NCBI GenBank assembly: GCA_003993805.1
Contig: RSEF01000001.1
Span: 63,236,550-63,300,549 of the forward strand
DNA from: Himantopus leucocephalus
Lineage: Eukaryota > Chordata > Aves > Charadriiformes > Recurvirostridae
DNA length: 64,000 nucleotides
Direction: 5' to 3'
Shown: positions 16,651-29,980 of the stretch, piece by piece
Numbering within the stretch: the stretch's first letter is position 1
Layout: the number at the start of each line of letters is the position of its first letter
Translations under genes and position numbers: made by a program
Notes under the pieces: generated by a model
The model's input: the letters and a program-made list of their open reading frames with translations, nothing else
Told to the model about the DNA's origin: nothing
Database searches by the model: none

Positions 16651-18563
16651 GGTTAAGAGTGACTCCTGTCCCTAGGGAGCCGATGCAGTCACCCCTCCGC
16701 AGCATCCCCAGGGGGGGTCCCCGCTTCCCCGGCCCTGGGGACCCTGGGGTTAACGGTGACAGTGCAAAAAGCAAACAGACACAGTAAATAAAGACACACA
16801 CACAGACAAAAAAAAGGACAAAAAAAGGTTTCTTAATGAAAAAAAAAGTGGCAATTTTTTTAATAAAACAACAGCTATAAATAAATGTAAATATAATAAG
16901 TGGATTTACTTGCAAGAAAAACGGATAGTATTTTTTTCTTTTCATTTTTGTTTTCTCCAGCTTGAAACTGTGAAAAAAAAAAAAAGAAAAAGAAAAAAGG
17001 CAGCAGGGAGCGGGGTGGGAGACGCAGGCAGAGGGTGGGGGGCTGGTGGGGCACCGGGGCTCCCATCCCTTCAGGATGCTGCTGCTGCTGCTGCGGTGGG
17101 GGACGGGCACCCCAGGCCAAAGCCGAGGGCAGCGTGCCGACGGCGGGGCCGGCACCGGTGCGCACGCGTGCCCCTGCTCACACATGCGCGCCCAGGCGTG
17201 CGCCCGCTCTCCTGTGAATGCTCCAGAGGCTCCCCCCGGGCAGCCGGGCGTCCCCCAAATCTGCCCAGACCCCTCCGCAGGTCCCACCAATGGGTCTGCA
17301 GCCATGTGGGGGCATGGCGAGGTCCAGCCAGCCCGACATGACCCAAAGCTGGCCGCTGGTTACTTGGCCTTGGCACACGTACCCCTCCCCGTCCCCCATC
17401 CCAGGGAGCCCCCTGCTCCAGGCCTGAGCCCTCCGACTCCCGGCGGCCATGCCAGGCAGAGGTGCGAAGCCGTCGGGCGTCTCCACACCCGCTGGGTTTT
17501 GTCCTCGTCCCCCCCCTCGCCAGAGGGGTCTCATCCACAGCGGCGAGGAGAGCTGGGCCCCCGCCATCCTGCCCCGGGACCCCCGGCCTGGCCGCAGCCC
17601 CCTCCCTCCCTGCCATGCCGGGGGAACGGGGCACCGGGGGTGCCAGGAACCGCTTTTAATCCAGCTCCCCCCAGGATGGGGGTGATACAGGCAGCAGGGG
17701 AACGTTGGGGCCCCTGTGACACCCCGTGAGCCGCCGGCCAGCCCGGGGCAAGGACGGGGCCCCTTTTTTGGGGCTGCTCCCCGAAAGTGGCAGGGCCCCG
17801 GGCAAGCGGGAGGCTGAGGGTCTGCAGGATGGGGCCGCGGAGCCCTTCGGCAGCTCAGACCCACTTTTCAGCTTTTTTTTTTTTTTTTTTNTCCAGTTTT
17901 AGGAGCCGCGCAGTCCCCCGCTTCGGCTCCCAGCGGGGTTTCTGCTTAAAAGCAGCCTGATCCTCCCTGCACCCCTCTGCACCCCCCTTCGCTGCTTTAA
18001 CCCCCCCTCCCCGCTACAGGGCAGGGCGGGGGGCAGCAATGGGAGGGAGGGGGTCACCCCCAAAAACAGCATCACAGGGCAAGAGGAGGACGCCAGTGGC
18101 TTGGCTGGGTGTCCAGACACACACACCCCCACCGCTGAAATCCCCTCCCGTCCCCCCCCAGCCCTTTAAAAAAGATTCACAGGGAACACCACAACCCCCC
18201 ATCACCTCCCCCACGATGCCCCCCAAAGGAATAAGTTAAAGTCGTTTTCCCGGACCCTGGCGCAGGTGGAGGGCGGCATTGGGGTTTCCATCCCCATCCG
18301 TCCTCGCCCGCCCGACGCCGCCCGGAGCCGGGGAGCATTCACAGGGCCGAGCGCGCGGGAAGGGGAGAGCGTGTGCGGGAGTCAGGGGCTGGCAGGGGGT
18401 GGGAGGGGGCCTTTTTCCCGAGGGTGTTGCTCATGTCCAGCTCAAACCAGTACAAGAAACCAACCTCCATTTTCTTTATTTCGTGGGTTTTTTTCAGACT
18501 GTTAAAAAGAAAAAAAATTTTAAAAAGAGAAAATGACAAAAAAAAAAAAATCCTGGTACATGA

Positions 18564-18569
18564 AATAAA
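18564..18569 (+). terminator. CACNG2: Candidate distal CACNG2 poly(A) signal
   Basis: AATAAA is followed within 10-40 bp by a long T run and a cttgtttatgtgg GT-rich element, the usual arrangement of hexamer plus downstream element. The choice among several hexamers in this UTR is not proven. Confidence 0.45.
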
Positions 18570-20000
18570 GATTTTTTTTTTTATAACTTGGTCCTTGTTT
18601 ATGTGGATTTATTGGGGGGGATTTATCGCCCTACTGTGCCAGAGGAAGACCTGGAAACCCAGCAAGAGAGTCAACTATTGTGGACACTTTTGTCCTCTTT
18701 GGCGATTCAGCAGATGGTCTTGCTTCAACTGCTCTTCTCAAGCCGGTCTTCAAGACACAAGGAGGAAGGACGAGGCAAGAGGAGAGCACTTTGCCACAAC
18801 TGTTTTTGAAGTAAGTGCGGGTAAACTCAAGTGACACGTGTGGGCTTTCCCTGCTGCCCTCCAAAACACCTGCTCCAGCCCCCATTTAGCCCCCAGCATC
18901 GCCCCTCCTGCCCCATTCCTCCCGGGGTGGTGTTACCACAAGGGATGATGTTCCAGCTCCCACCTGAAGATGCTGGCTCTCGTGATGGCAAGCCAAGAAC
19001 TGCCAGTGAGCTCAGAATTCGCGCAGGTTTGAGGGTTCAAAAAGGAAAGAGCAGACACCGATGTCCCGGCAGACACCGATGAGTCGCAGTGCGATCACAG
19101 CACCTCAGTCCCCCCCCCGGCTGATGCACCTCGCACAGGTTGATACCAGTGCTCACTGGGTCCCCACTCCGTCCTTCCCCGGCTGCCTCCTCCAGCCCAC
19201 CCTCCTCCAGCTCACCCCTCTCCTTTGGGTCCTGGGTAGCACATCACACCCACCCCGTGCCCCTCGGTGTATCTGTCAGCACACACATTTCGTGGGCCAG
19301 CCGGCGGGACGCTTCACCGTCGTAGTAATTGGGGGCACCCGGCGCCCCATTTCTGCTCCTCCTCCGGGGACCCTTCCCAGGAGCAGCCTCGCCAAGAAGG
19401 AGGGCGCGAGGAGGGGAGAGGCAGCAAAACGGGCCAGGCACCGGCTCCGGGGGGACGCCGGGGAGCTCCCAGCCCCGCCACGCGCAGGTCTAGGACGCAG
19501 CCGGCTCCCCGCCCCGTCTAGCTCACAGATCCCAAAACCTTCTCACCCCCTCACATCCCCTTGCCTGGCTTTGAAGATGCCACCAGTGCTGGGTGTCCCC
19601 ACCCAGGCATGGGTGGGATGAGCTGGAGAAAACCCCCCGCATCTTCTCCATCCTCCCTGCCGTCTTTCCAACCCCCTCCTGCTGCAGAGCTGGGGGCAAG
19701 AGGGGGTTCCTTCGTCCCCCTCCCCCCCCATGCCAGTGGGGCACTGGAGAGATGCAGCTCCACTTCCCACGCAATGCCCTGCCCAGAGCGGAGGGGGTGC
19801 ATGGCTCAGCCCCCCTACACAACTCCATGAGGTGCTCCTTCCTCACAGGGTGCAGATGGTCTTACTTCTTCCTCTCTGCTTCTCCCCTTCTCCTTCTGGC
19901 TTTTACCAGATGGGGCAATGGAGGGGAAGAGGCAGAGAAACAGCACCGGCCTGAAATTAGGCGTGGGGAACGCTGCTCAGACAGGGCCAGCCTCCATGCC

Positions 20001-20095
20001 ATAATAATTAATAATAATACTCAGCACTTACACAGCACTTTTCATGTTCAAAGCATTTTACAAACATTAACTAATTAATCTGCCATATTAACTGA
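20001..20095. repeat. Ancient L3/MIR-like repeat relic
   Basis: A run of taat units is followed by cagcacttacacagcacttt and a ttcaaagcattttacaaaca motif, the typical wording of old amniote LINE/SINE 3' ends. It is diverged and identified by eye only. Confidence 0.45.
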
Positions 20096-23000
20096 TGTCT
20101 TAAAGGGGCGGCATTGAAAGCACAGGGCTTGCGTGTGGGCAGGAGCCCTCATTCCCGCTCTCTCCCAGGGTGCATTAACACTTGGGTGGATGTGATACCC
20201 TAAAATGTTGCCCTGTGCCACTCCTGGGTCTCCATGCTCCCCATGCCACTTGCTTGCCTCTCCCAGTGCTGGCTGTGTGATCCGGCAGGCCCCGGCTGTA
20301 CCAAGGGTGAGCAGGGTACCAGGGTCTTCTCCTCCACAGCACTGAGCCACTGACGTCCTGGGGTTGACAAAGACTCATGACTGAGAGGTCAGTTAAAATA
20401 TTTGGGTTGGAGAAGTCCCCCTGCCCCAGTCCCAAGCCCCAGCCCCGGGACCCCTCTGGGGGCAATGGCCATTCCTTGCTTTCAGGTGCCGGAGGAAAGC
20501 AACGCCTGGCCCTGCATGGGGCTGATTTCTGACAGTCTCCCCTCCAAACCTGAGGATGGTCTCAAATGCTGGCCAGCGATGGGTGGAAGGCAGGCAGGGC
20601 ATCTGCCAGGGAGAGTGCTGCCCCACTCAGACGGAGCAATACCCTAGGATGGCTCTGGCAAAGGATCCGAGCTCCAGAGGGCACGCTCTGCCCAAAGGAT
20701 GCCGGCTGGCACTGGCAGCGCCGCCAGGTCTTCCCTCGCTGCGGAGGCAGCGTGGCTGAAGAGGGGGTTCACTTTGCGGGACAGTACGGGGCGAGGGAGC
20801 GCTTCCTGCTGAGTAACGCCCGGCTCCCGGCGCTGGTGGGTCTGCTCACCACTGCTCTGCTGCCTTTCCCGTATGGACCACAGCCAGGGCTGGCTGGGTT
20901 TTTCTTCTGTGGGAGACGCTCTGAGAGTTCCTCATGTGGGGAAACCCAGATATTTGGCTATTAAATTAGCACCAGGCATTTAACAGCATCATTGAAATGG
21001 TTTAAACACCTAGGAGCAGTAATTAGTAATAATGGTTTGGTGAGGGAGGAAATTAAGACCCAGGTATGGAGCCCAGTACTTTTCTCTGCAGATAATTTTT
21101 AGTGCCAAATGACTACAGAGAGAGGCCAAGCGTCAGACACACAATCCTACTGTCTTGCTGGCACGTGAGGACTGACGGGGGGGACAAAGCCAGCCACATA
21201 GCTGGAGAAAGGGGGTCTGTGAGGAGGTACAGTCAACCTAACGAAAGCCTCTAGGTGAGCAAGGCTGGCAAAGGGCAGGCTAGCGGAGTGTCCTGGAGGT
21301 CTGTCCGAGGGTAGAGGTGGCTCCAGATGACTCGGCATCCCCTCACCAGGTGCCTTCAAGCTGCTGAGGTCTTCTCCCCTCCTCTCCCCAGGCCCTTCTG
21401 GACAACCCCTGGAGAGACAGAAAGAAGAGGCGACAATTTTGGTAAGGAAGGGAGGCAGAGGGAGGGTCAATTTTAAGAGTAGCCAAAGACCTATACAGAT
21501 TAAGGGCATATGAATTAAATGCCACCAGCCTGAGTTTTCCCTCCGAGAGCAGAGAACAAGTCATCCCTCTGGCTAAGCTGAGGCATGCAGCTGGACCCTG
21601 TGAGGGCTGCTGCCCAGTATGCTGCTCCTCACCCAGGTGGGGCGTTTACAAGAAATCCTGACCAAACCGAGCATACCCACAACCACATTTTTGTGGCTCC
21701 GCAGAGCTCGAGAGAAGCTGTGCAGCCAAAATGCCCCATGGAGAGGAGAAACTCTCCTCCAGCTCAGGAGAGGGGGCAGGGACCTGTCCCCAGGACATGG
21801 GATGGATTCTAAAAAGACCTTTTCCTGGGGATCTGTGCCCACAGGGGTAAGGCAAACACCTGTGATGTCCCAGCGTCCATGGTGGATACTCCATCCTAAA
21901 GCCATCAACCATGGGCTGGTAGAGGGGTGCTGAGGACCTGCAGGGCATGGAGCTGCAGTGAGGACCCTGCCAGAGGACCCCAATGGGCCATGCTGCTTCC
22001 CGCAGGAGCAGAGGCGGAGGCAGGAGGCTGGCAGCTGGGTGCTCGCCCACCCCTCATCTTCCGGGGCTGCAAATCCCAGCTTTGACCTGGCTCCGGCAGA
22101 GCCAACACAGACGTGAACTGTTCTGGCAGAGCGTTGTCATTTGTGCCAGTTTTACACCGCAGAGAGGAGTAACGTGCGAATGACGCCAAACCCTGCTGGC
22201 CTCATTTCGCTTGCCCTTTATTGAAACCTCCGGGCCTTGCACCCTGGGCATGGAGTGACAAGGGTCCAACAGCTCGTGTGTGCAACGAGGGCTCGGACGA
22301 GGGGGCCTCAGCAGCCTCCGCAGTGGTCAGCTCTTGACATTGCAGAAAGTCCGCAGTGAAGGAGCTGGCTGGCCCGGCAACGGCAGCTTCAGCAACGGGG
22401 TCAAGATATACGGGTATGGGCTGAGTCCCAAAACAGATCTGCAAGGACAAAGCGCTGGGCTTGGGGAAAGGTTTTCTCTGCTGCTGCTCCTCCTGCTGCT
22501 CCTGATGCCCTCGGGGATGGAGAAAACAAGGGACTTTGCTCTCTAGGGACCTGTCAATCAGAATATGCCACCACCATTTAATTTGCTGAATTTATGCTTG
22601 CCAGGAGCGCCGGCCTGGCTGCCCGTTCCTGAGCAGGCAGTGCCATCCCGTGGGATGAGCCTGGCACAGCAGCGGAGTCTCAAAGCCGCACTGTGCAGCA
22701 GCCGGAGCAGCCGCACAGCTCCCACAGGAGACGCAGCGGTGGGACCCTTACCTGGTGTCCCACTGGTGCACTGGGGCGGCCGGGGACCATCTCCAGTCTG
22801 CCAGGGCTACTCACTACCTGCTTCCTCTTGTCCCCCCTCTCGTTCCAGCAGGAAAGCTCGGAGGGGACTCAACGACATAACTCATCTGGACATGGGGGTT
22901 CGGCTCACTCCCACTCAGGAGAGGCTCCAGCCAGCCCAGGAGCAGGTGTTATTTTAGGCAGGAGGGCAGACACAAAGCTCTTACCCTGAGCTTGGTGTGG

Positions 23001-26000
23001 CCATGAGGTTTGAGGCAGCGTGTCCCAACAAGCTGCCAGCCATCAGCAAGCCTCCCCACCTCTTCTCCCCTATATTTTGCAGCTCCTCTGGTCTCCAGCT
23101 GGTGCCAGCCCAAGGATCGTCCAGGAGTGTTTAGCCAGAAGATACTTCAGGCATGCAGAGAAAAGACCAATCCCACTGAGCAGTTCCCAGGTCAGGGAGC
23201 CCCATGGCTGCCCCACAGCTCCTCCTGCCGCTGCTGCTCTCCTCTGAGGGCTTGGTGCTGCTCGTGGGCCCTTCTGGGGAGTAAGAGGTGCAGGGAAGGT
23301 CCCTTCCCAGCCCCGGTCCCTTCCCAGCCCCAGCCCCTGCCCAGCCCCTCCTGCAGATGCCACAGCAATGCCTGGACCCGACCTTGGGAATCAGCTGTGA
23401 CCTTGGGAAGTGCCTCATCCAGAGGGACAGGCTGCAGACAGGGAAGAGGAGAGAAAGAAAGACCTTGGGCTGCTGCAGTGGGAGCTTTCTGGAGCAAGGC
23501 TGAGAGTGCGCATCCTTCCCAGCTGCCTCGAGGTGCCTGACGCCCAATGGGGGACATACGCAGCACAGCTTTGCCAGAAGGGACAAAAGCGCCCGGCTGA
23601 CTCCTCCAAAGACAGAAGAGAGCAGATGGCGCTGAAATCTGCTCAAGAGGAGAGGAAGGAATAGCCCCGAGGCTCTGCACTCCCTGTACCCCAAGAGGCA
23701 CATTTGTCCCCATCCAACCGTGTCGGCCAGCCCTGTCTCTGAGTTACTGAGGGGCAGGGAAGGGAATGGTGACCGTGGGCTCGCTGGGCTGCTGCGTGTC
23801 CCTTGCCCCTGCTCTCTTTTGTGGGGACTTTCCTGAGAGTCTCTGGGAGGGGAACAGCGTGTTATACATAGGTAGCACCTGCATTCAACTTCTTACTGCC
23901 TTGATAACTAGGTCTTGCGCAACTAGGGTTCGACCCTGCTCCCTAGCAGAAACCACTTGGACTCTCTTTCTGCCTCCTGATGTCCTGCTTAGACCTCTTT
24001 GCCTGGCTGGCATAAGCAGTAAGCTTTCCAGAGGACGGACCAGCCAGGCAGGAGCATTTGCAGAGCATGGTTAGCCCCAGAAGGTTTTGATTTTTCACGG
24101 AATTTACTGTAACACTGCTGATGTTGAAGGAAATAACTGTGGGAGCTTCTGTGCTGAGCCAGGGCCCTTGTAAAGAAAGCCCATGTCACCTGCAGTTCTG
24201 CTCACAGACACCAGGACCTTTTTCAGGGCAGTGCTGAATATAACTCGGGCTCTGGAGGGCACAGAGGGAGGCTTCCACAGCTGAAAGGCAAACTAGTAAC
24301 TCAGTGGTGAGCAGCCACGGCGTGCCTCACACCCTCCATCACCTGGGGCCCCATCCTTTTCCCCGCCGTTGGACTGGCTGGGTCTGCGCAGTGTTTCCCA
24401 GACGCAGCAGCCATGACCCGCTTCTGCCTCTGTTGACATGGTTCCCCATCACCATGATAGCTTGTATCTAAAATTTATTTCTCCTCCAGTGAGGCACGGA
24501 AACGCTGTCGCTCCCTGCATGTCACGGAGGTGCCAAGCTCCCACTGGGGAGGCTTACCGAGGTGGCCTGGAGGACAGCCGCAGAGCGGGGATTTGCAGCT
24601 CAGCCTGTGGACTCCCAAGCTCATACCCCAGCCACTGCACCAGCCTTCCTCTCCTCCTGCAGGCTCGGAGCCAGCAGGGACGCTGCCGGCGCCAGCTGCT
24701 CTAATTGAGCTTTGTAGAATAAACTTGTGGAATTAGCCTGTTGGCTGCTGGGATAAAATCCAGCGCTGAGTGCAGATCAAAGGAGGCAATCTTGCTGACA
24801 GTTTGCGGGGAGACAGCCGGACCCAGGCTCCTTCTACAGCTCTGGAAAGGACAGTGTTCAGCAGCCGAGAATGAGGACAGAACGTGATACAGGCTGCCTC
24901 TTCAATGATACATGTGGCCCAGGCCCTGATGGTCAAACCTACAGAAGCCCTGGGAGAGATCTGATGCTGGTGATAAAAATGGTCAAAGCCAGGCAAGAGA
25001 CGGCACTAATTCAGAGAAAGACAACTTTTGCAAGCACCATAAATTTGTGGCTTTTCCTGGTAGCATGGAAGGAGCAGACAACGCAAGGCCAGGCTCTGAG
25101 CCCAGCCTACAGGAGCAACATGATTTAGGAAGGGGAAGCCTGCCCTTGCCAGGTTTCTGTCTGTCCTTGAGGGTGAGATGGTTCAGCCCAGCAACCGCAG
25201 GGAGAGCTCGGCATGGCAGGAGGAGGAAGAGGGAGAAAGCCTCACAGTGAAAGCGCTATCTGCTACCGAGAATAATAAACTCAGCACATTTCCTGAGTGG
25301 ACCTTACTGTACGGACATGGCTGGTCTGAACACACGCAGCAAATCTGCCAGGTGCCACCTGCTCCTGGACCCGCTAGATCGCACTGGCAGCAAATTAAAA
25401 ATCAGATTCGCAGCACGTGCACCGTAAAGTTGCTTTATGGCTGTTTTTCCAGAGTTCCTGAAAATCCGATGAAGCATTTCCCCGAAAAAGCTGGTGAGCA
25501 ACTGCCACACAAGGAGGGCAGGTTTATAGTTCACCCTCCAGGGTACCCGGGAGAGGGATGAAGGCGCTGGAAAGGAGGCCACGCGTCGCAGCGAAGCATC
25601 TGGCCTGGAAGAACAGCAGACCGAGATGGCAGATAAAAGTGCAACGGGAAAGATGGAATGCGAAGAGGAAGGCCAGGGAAGGACACAGGGCTTCCCAGCC
25701 TGTGAACACCAGCCTGTGGCAGGAGCCAGTTCATATACGGCCAAGGTTGGTTGCAACGAGAGCCCAGGGGCCAACAGTGAGTTTCGCTGCTTTAAAGTCA
25801 TCGATGATGACTTCGGAAGAAGAGTCTGACTGAAGAGGTGTGTAAACGTCAGGCTTCTCCACAGGGGGAAGGAATTAAGGCTGAAAACTATTTCCCTTCG
25901 TTTCTGGGTTTGTCAAGAAGTGCAGGGCAGTGGAGACTAAGCATATGGCACAGGCATACGGTGTGTTTGTTGTTTAGTGAGGAAAAAGAACCCAACTGGC

Positions 26001-28389
26001 TATTTTTGATGCATTTGTTATAAGAATGAGAAAAGGAACTACTGGAAAACAGTGTTTTAATGTGAACATTAGTCTTCCAATTCTCAGCTGCCTCTTTGAG
26101 TGGAAGTACAGTCACACAAGCTGGAAAGCAACCCCTGCCTTACGGTTTTCCAAGGCATTTTCAGTCAAGGCAGGGGTGATCTGTTTTCTAGGAAAGGACC
26201 CTGATGAGTGGGGAGCTTGGACTTGCTTTCCTTCATTTAAACCTAGCAAACACCTGGTGACACTGCCTGAGCTGCATATTTTCTGCACTCAACACAGAGC
26301 CAGTGACAGCTCTCCAACGAGCCCCAAACTGCAGTGGAGGCTCATTGTGGTGAAGGTTTTGGACTGGAACAGCCACAGTGCTGGAACGAGCCCCTTTTTT
26401 ACGATCCTCTAACACCAGCACAGAGCCCAAAAACGGAGAAGTGGGAGACAAGAACGGAAAACCAGATGGGAGCAATTTATCCTGGCTGTTCTCATGAGCA
26501 TCTTCCAGAGAAGAGTGATTAGCCTTATTAACTGATTAAGTGATTAATTAACTGATGAACTGAAATTATGGATCAAGGCTCAAATGATTGCAAGCAAGTG
26601 TATTTTGAGTACTTTTCCGGGAAACGACGTATCTCACGTGCCCTTAATGAAAGCTAGAGGCCGGGTGGCGAACCGTTTGCAGCAGCGGTGTGTGGGGTCA
26701 GCACGACAAGAGGAGACGTGCAGGCAGCTGCGGGGCCTCGGTCGCAGCAGGGCAGCCTGCGGGAGATGCAGTGTCTGGCGGAAAGCAAGACAGACCCGCT
26801 CCCCCCTTCTCTCCTAGTAAATTTGACCTAAACGTGGCAGCAAATCTCACCCTTTTCAAGACTGGATTTTTTTTCTTAGAACATTTCTTCCCCTTTATGA
26901 GAAACTGGAAGTTTACGTCTGTGCCCAGAGGAGCATTTACCCTGCACTGGGCACTCCCTATGCATGCTCTCTCCTCCGACCCACGCCTATACCCAACTCT
27001 GTCCTTAGAAAAGGCAGTTTGATGGGCTAAGGTAGCCCAAACTGCACACAATCCGTCATCTCTGGGAGACAGCTGCAGTGTTACATTCTCTTTCAAGCAC
27101 CTCACACAGGCTCAGGTGCGAAGAGGAAGCTGTGGAAAAGAAGGGCTTTCAGTTTATCAGTCTATTTTGTCATTGCTACTCTTCATTCATTCCTTAGCCC
27201 CATTTTCTCTTCAGAACTCCTCGCTCTTTTTATCACCATCTCCTAAGCGGTCAGTTTCTCTGAGCCCTTTCAGCCCATCACCCCACCTGGGGAGGGCGAG
27301 GGATGGGCGCTGCGGGGGTTATCTGGAGCTGAGATCACACCGAGCCACCGCCAGCGACCGGTGAGGCAGTTCCAGCACTAATGATGTTTGTCTCCAAAAA
27401 AGCTGTTTAGGTGAGACAGTTACAAATTGTATTTTATAAACTGTATTTCTATAAGTGGATTTTTTCGCTAGCGGGGAAAAGTGCTTTAATAATCCCACTT
27501 CTGATTAATGGCAGGGTGTCTTGGCAAAGCAGACTGCTGCGGCTTCAGTTCTTTCTCAAGTGGTAAATAAAGGAGAAAATGCACACCTCTCTGCCTGGAA
27601 AATATTGATCTAGACTCTTCTTAGGTAGAAGACACCCAGTAAAATTCTCTGAAGAGTTAGTTTTTAGCCTGCGAGCTGAAAAGATCTGTAAACTGAATCC
27701 TGCTCTTTTTAGGGGTAGAGAAAATGTCAATCACTTTGGCATGTGGACATCTGAGATTTATTGATTTATTGCCCCCACTCCCTGAGAAGAAATACTATTC
27801 CAATTACAGAGACAGGGATCTCAGGCACATGCTGTATTAAATGACTGGTTCGTGGTCTGCTAGAGAGGCCGTAGGGCTGAATCCTAACTTCCAGCCCTAG
27901 GTCTCCCCTCCAGCAGGTCAACAAAAGCCATCAGGGACAGTGCAAAACCTTGAACACCACATTGTGAACACAGCAAGGGCAACTGCAATTCCCATTCTTC
28001 ACACATCTTTACCTCACAAAGTCAAGTGTTTTGTGACAACCTCTAAAACACAAAGTCGGTTGAATGATTGTACAACTACAACTTGAGAATTCCCCGCTTT
28101 TCAATAAAACCATATGGTTTACATCACCAATGGAATACATTTTTATTTCAAGAGACTGCATGTGTGAGAAAATTAAGAGGCACAGGATTAAGTCATGTTT
28201 CCTCTTGTGACACGTGGCTTTACAGGGCATATAGGGGCTGTTCGGAGCCCTGGCTGTTCTCTATCACATAAATCAGTATTCTTCCAATCCATGATTTTAG
28301 GCCAGGTAATTTGAATTCAAGTTCTTCCAAAGAAAAAAAAAAAATATTATTGAGATTGGGCAGTCCCTTGTGTGGCCGTGAAGCCCACG

Positions 28390-28695
28390 TTATCTTTGTA
28401 AGAGTAGAGGATAAGCAGGAGGAGGAAGTTTGTTAGGCAACCTATCCCATCCCGCTGCTCTCAGGCGAGTCAATTCCAGCAAAACCATTCCCAATGGGCA
28501 TTTGCCTACCATAGGCTTAAGTACCTCTGTGAAAAGTTCCACATTTCTAGGAAGTTTAATCATCATTACTGCTGGAGAAGATGTTTCTGACACCTCACTG
28601 TTGTTTGTTTGAGCTGCCGTACTTTCAGCAGACGCAGAAAACAATGTTTTCTTCCTCTTTGTGACAGCCGGGTACAAACCGAATGGTTTTGTCAT
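28390..28695 (-). other. Unassigned minus-strand open frame upstream of EIF3D
   Basis: An ATG at 28,695 (minus) opens a 101-codon frame whose first 60 or so residues (MTKPFGLYPAVTKRKK... then EVSETSSPAVMMIKLPRNVE) read more like protein than its neighbours. Possible splice donors follow, at CAGAG/gtactt and ATG/gtaggc on the minus strand. It lies about 700 bp upstream of the EIF3D first exon and diverges from it. I do not recognise a family; it could equally be chance. Confidence 0.2.
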
Positions 28696-28829
28696 GTGTC
28701 ACCCCCGGCTTTTCTATTTAAAAGCTGATCCCAAGCTTTTTAATCAATAGGGCAAATTGACTATCATTAATGTCACTCTCTTCCAACTCCTACACATTTT
28801 TGTTATTAAGCGGTAATTAAGAGGGAGCA

Positions 28830-29820
28830 AGATGTCGGCAAATAACACCCTCACGAAGGAAGGCACAGCAAGGCGGGGGAGGCAACAGACCACCTCAGCC
28901 CGGGCACAGGCCACAGGCGACGCCGCACCACGGCGGGCCCCCACCGCCCTCCCCGCCGGGCCGGCACCCCGCGGCCCCGCAGCAGCGGCCACAGGCGGCT
29001 CCGTCGCCCTCGGCCACGACAAGAAATTCCGGCTGCCAGGGATGCTGCGGCCACAGGACGAGGCACAGACGTCCCGTCCCGTCCCCTTCCCTCCCCTCCC
29101 CGCCGCCGCCGCCGCCGCCCTGTGCCCGGGCCGGGGCCCGGCCGCCCGCCAGGACACCGGTGGACCATGGCATAGGGGGCGCTCGCGTCCACCCGCCCCG
29201 CGCCGTGGCCTTTCTAGCCCGGCCCTCCTGCAGCTCTATGGTCGGGACGTACTGCGTAAGCTGGGAAGAGGTGCGCTTTACGGCAGCCGCGCTCCGCTCC
29301 TTTGCGTCTTTTTTTTTAATTTTACGACAGCGGCGTTCGGCGGCGCTGCTGTCGCGCGGCGCTGACGCGGAAAGGGCGGGCCGGGGCTGCGCGCGGCCTC
29401 TTTCCTCGTCCCCCGCCGCCACGCCACCGCATCCGCCGCCATCGGGACCGTGACGGGGCCGCGCAGGTGAGGGGGGGGTCGGGGCCGCCCCGGGGCCCGT
29501 CCCCTGTCCTACCGGCACCCGCCCGCGGCCACCGGGACCCCCCGGCCCCGCCCCCGCCCCGGCGCTGCCACCGGTTCCGGTGGGGGCCGGGTCCCCGCCC
29601 CTCCCAGCGGCGACCGGGACCCCCTTCCCCGCGCACCCTAACCCCACCCCGGTCGCTCCCTTCGGTGCGGGCCCGGCTGGCGGAGGCAGCCTCCCCGCCC
29701 TCCCCTCAGGGTGGCGCCGCGGCCTGGCCTGTGCCGGGGTCAAGGCCGCGGTCCCCCGGTACCCCGCCGTACAGGGCGCGCAGCGGGGCTCTCCGTGCGG
29801 CAGCTGATGGTTTGGGGTTT
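28830..29820 (+). promoter_or_regulatory. EIF3D: EIF3D CpG-island promoter and first exon region
   Basis: About 900 bp are very dense in CpG and include a (GCC)n run at about 29,101-29,120. A pyrimidine-rich cctctttcctcg at about 29,397-29,408 resembles the 5'-terminal oligopyrimidine start typical of translation-machinery genes. It is followed by a likely 5' UTR exon ending gccgcgcag/gtgagg at 29,466. There is no TATA box close to it, as usual for such promoters. Confidence 0.7.
29397..29466 (+). other. EIF3D: Probable EIF3D 5' UTR exon 1
   Basis: A GC-rich stretch begins with a TOP-like pyrimidine run and ends at a perfect donor (cgcag/gtgagg). The next acceptor is that of the ATG exon at 29,847. 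The start site is inferred from the motif and is approximate. Confidence 0.55.
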
Positions 29821-29846
29821 TTTATTTTGCTTTGTCTCCCCTCTAG

Positions 29847-29980
29847 AAGTTTAAAACATGGCGAAGTTTGTGACACCCGTGATCCAGGACAATCCCTCCG
29901 GCTGGGGCCCCTGCGCCGTGCCTGAGCAGTTCAGGGACATGCCCTACCAGCCCTTCAGTAAAGGAGACCGCCTGGGAAAG
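29847..29980 (+). CDS. EIF3D: EIF3D first coding exon (ATG at 29,858)
   Basis: Acceptor cccctctag opens the exon. The start context aaaacATGG gives MAKF..., the conserved N terminus. It encodes 41 codons to GDRLGK and ends at a gtacct donor. The first 11 bases are 5' UTR. Confidence 0.97.

Larger units (their letters stand above)
15879..18590 (+). other. CACNG2: CACNG2 3' UTR (probable extent)
   Basis: Downstream of the CACNG2 stop the sequence is non-coding. It begins G-rich and becomes extremely A-rich over 16,016-16,330. It then carries a 30-bp x 3 tandem repeat (16,561-16,650), is GC-rich over about 17,030-18,430, and ends in a second A/T-rich zone. Several AATAAA motifs occur (16,257, 16,310, 18,564). 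The last is followed by a T-rich and then GT-rich sequence and is my best guess for the main cleavage site. Single N bases sit at 16,012 and 17,891. Confidence 0.5.
18591..28820. other. Intergenic region between CACNG2 and EIF3D
   Basis: I see no convincing gene in about 10 kb. Open frames are short, mutually overlapping and lack recognisable domains. Contents of note are an ancient-repeat-like patch at 20,001-20,095, short C-rich imperfect repeats at 23,297-23,350, AT-rich unique sequence at about 26,520-26,580 and 27,410-27,520 that could be conserved non-coding DNA, and a minus-strand open frame near the EIF3D end (28,390-28,695) listed separately. Confidence 0.6.

Noticed and set aside
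16301..17305. 334-codon minus-strand open frame across the CACNG2 3' UTR
   Set aside because: It covers A-rich, tandem-repeat and GC-rich UTR sequence and its translation is low-complexity (poly-Phe/Lys, repeats). Base composition explains the lack of stops.
23925..23960. B-box-like ggttcgaccctg
   Set aside because: No A box or cloverleaf upstream; chance match.
28832..29365. 177-codon plus-strand frame with a decent start context in the EIF3D CpG island
   Set aside because: Ala/Pro/Arg-rich composition is typical of translated CpG islands. It would end just upstream of the EIF3D first exon and has no recognisable similarity.
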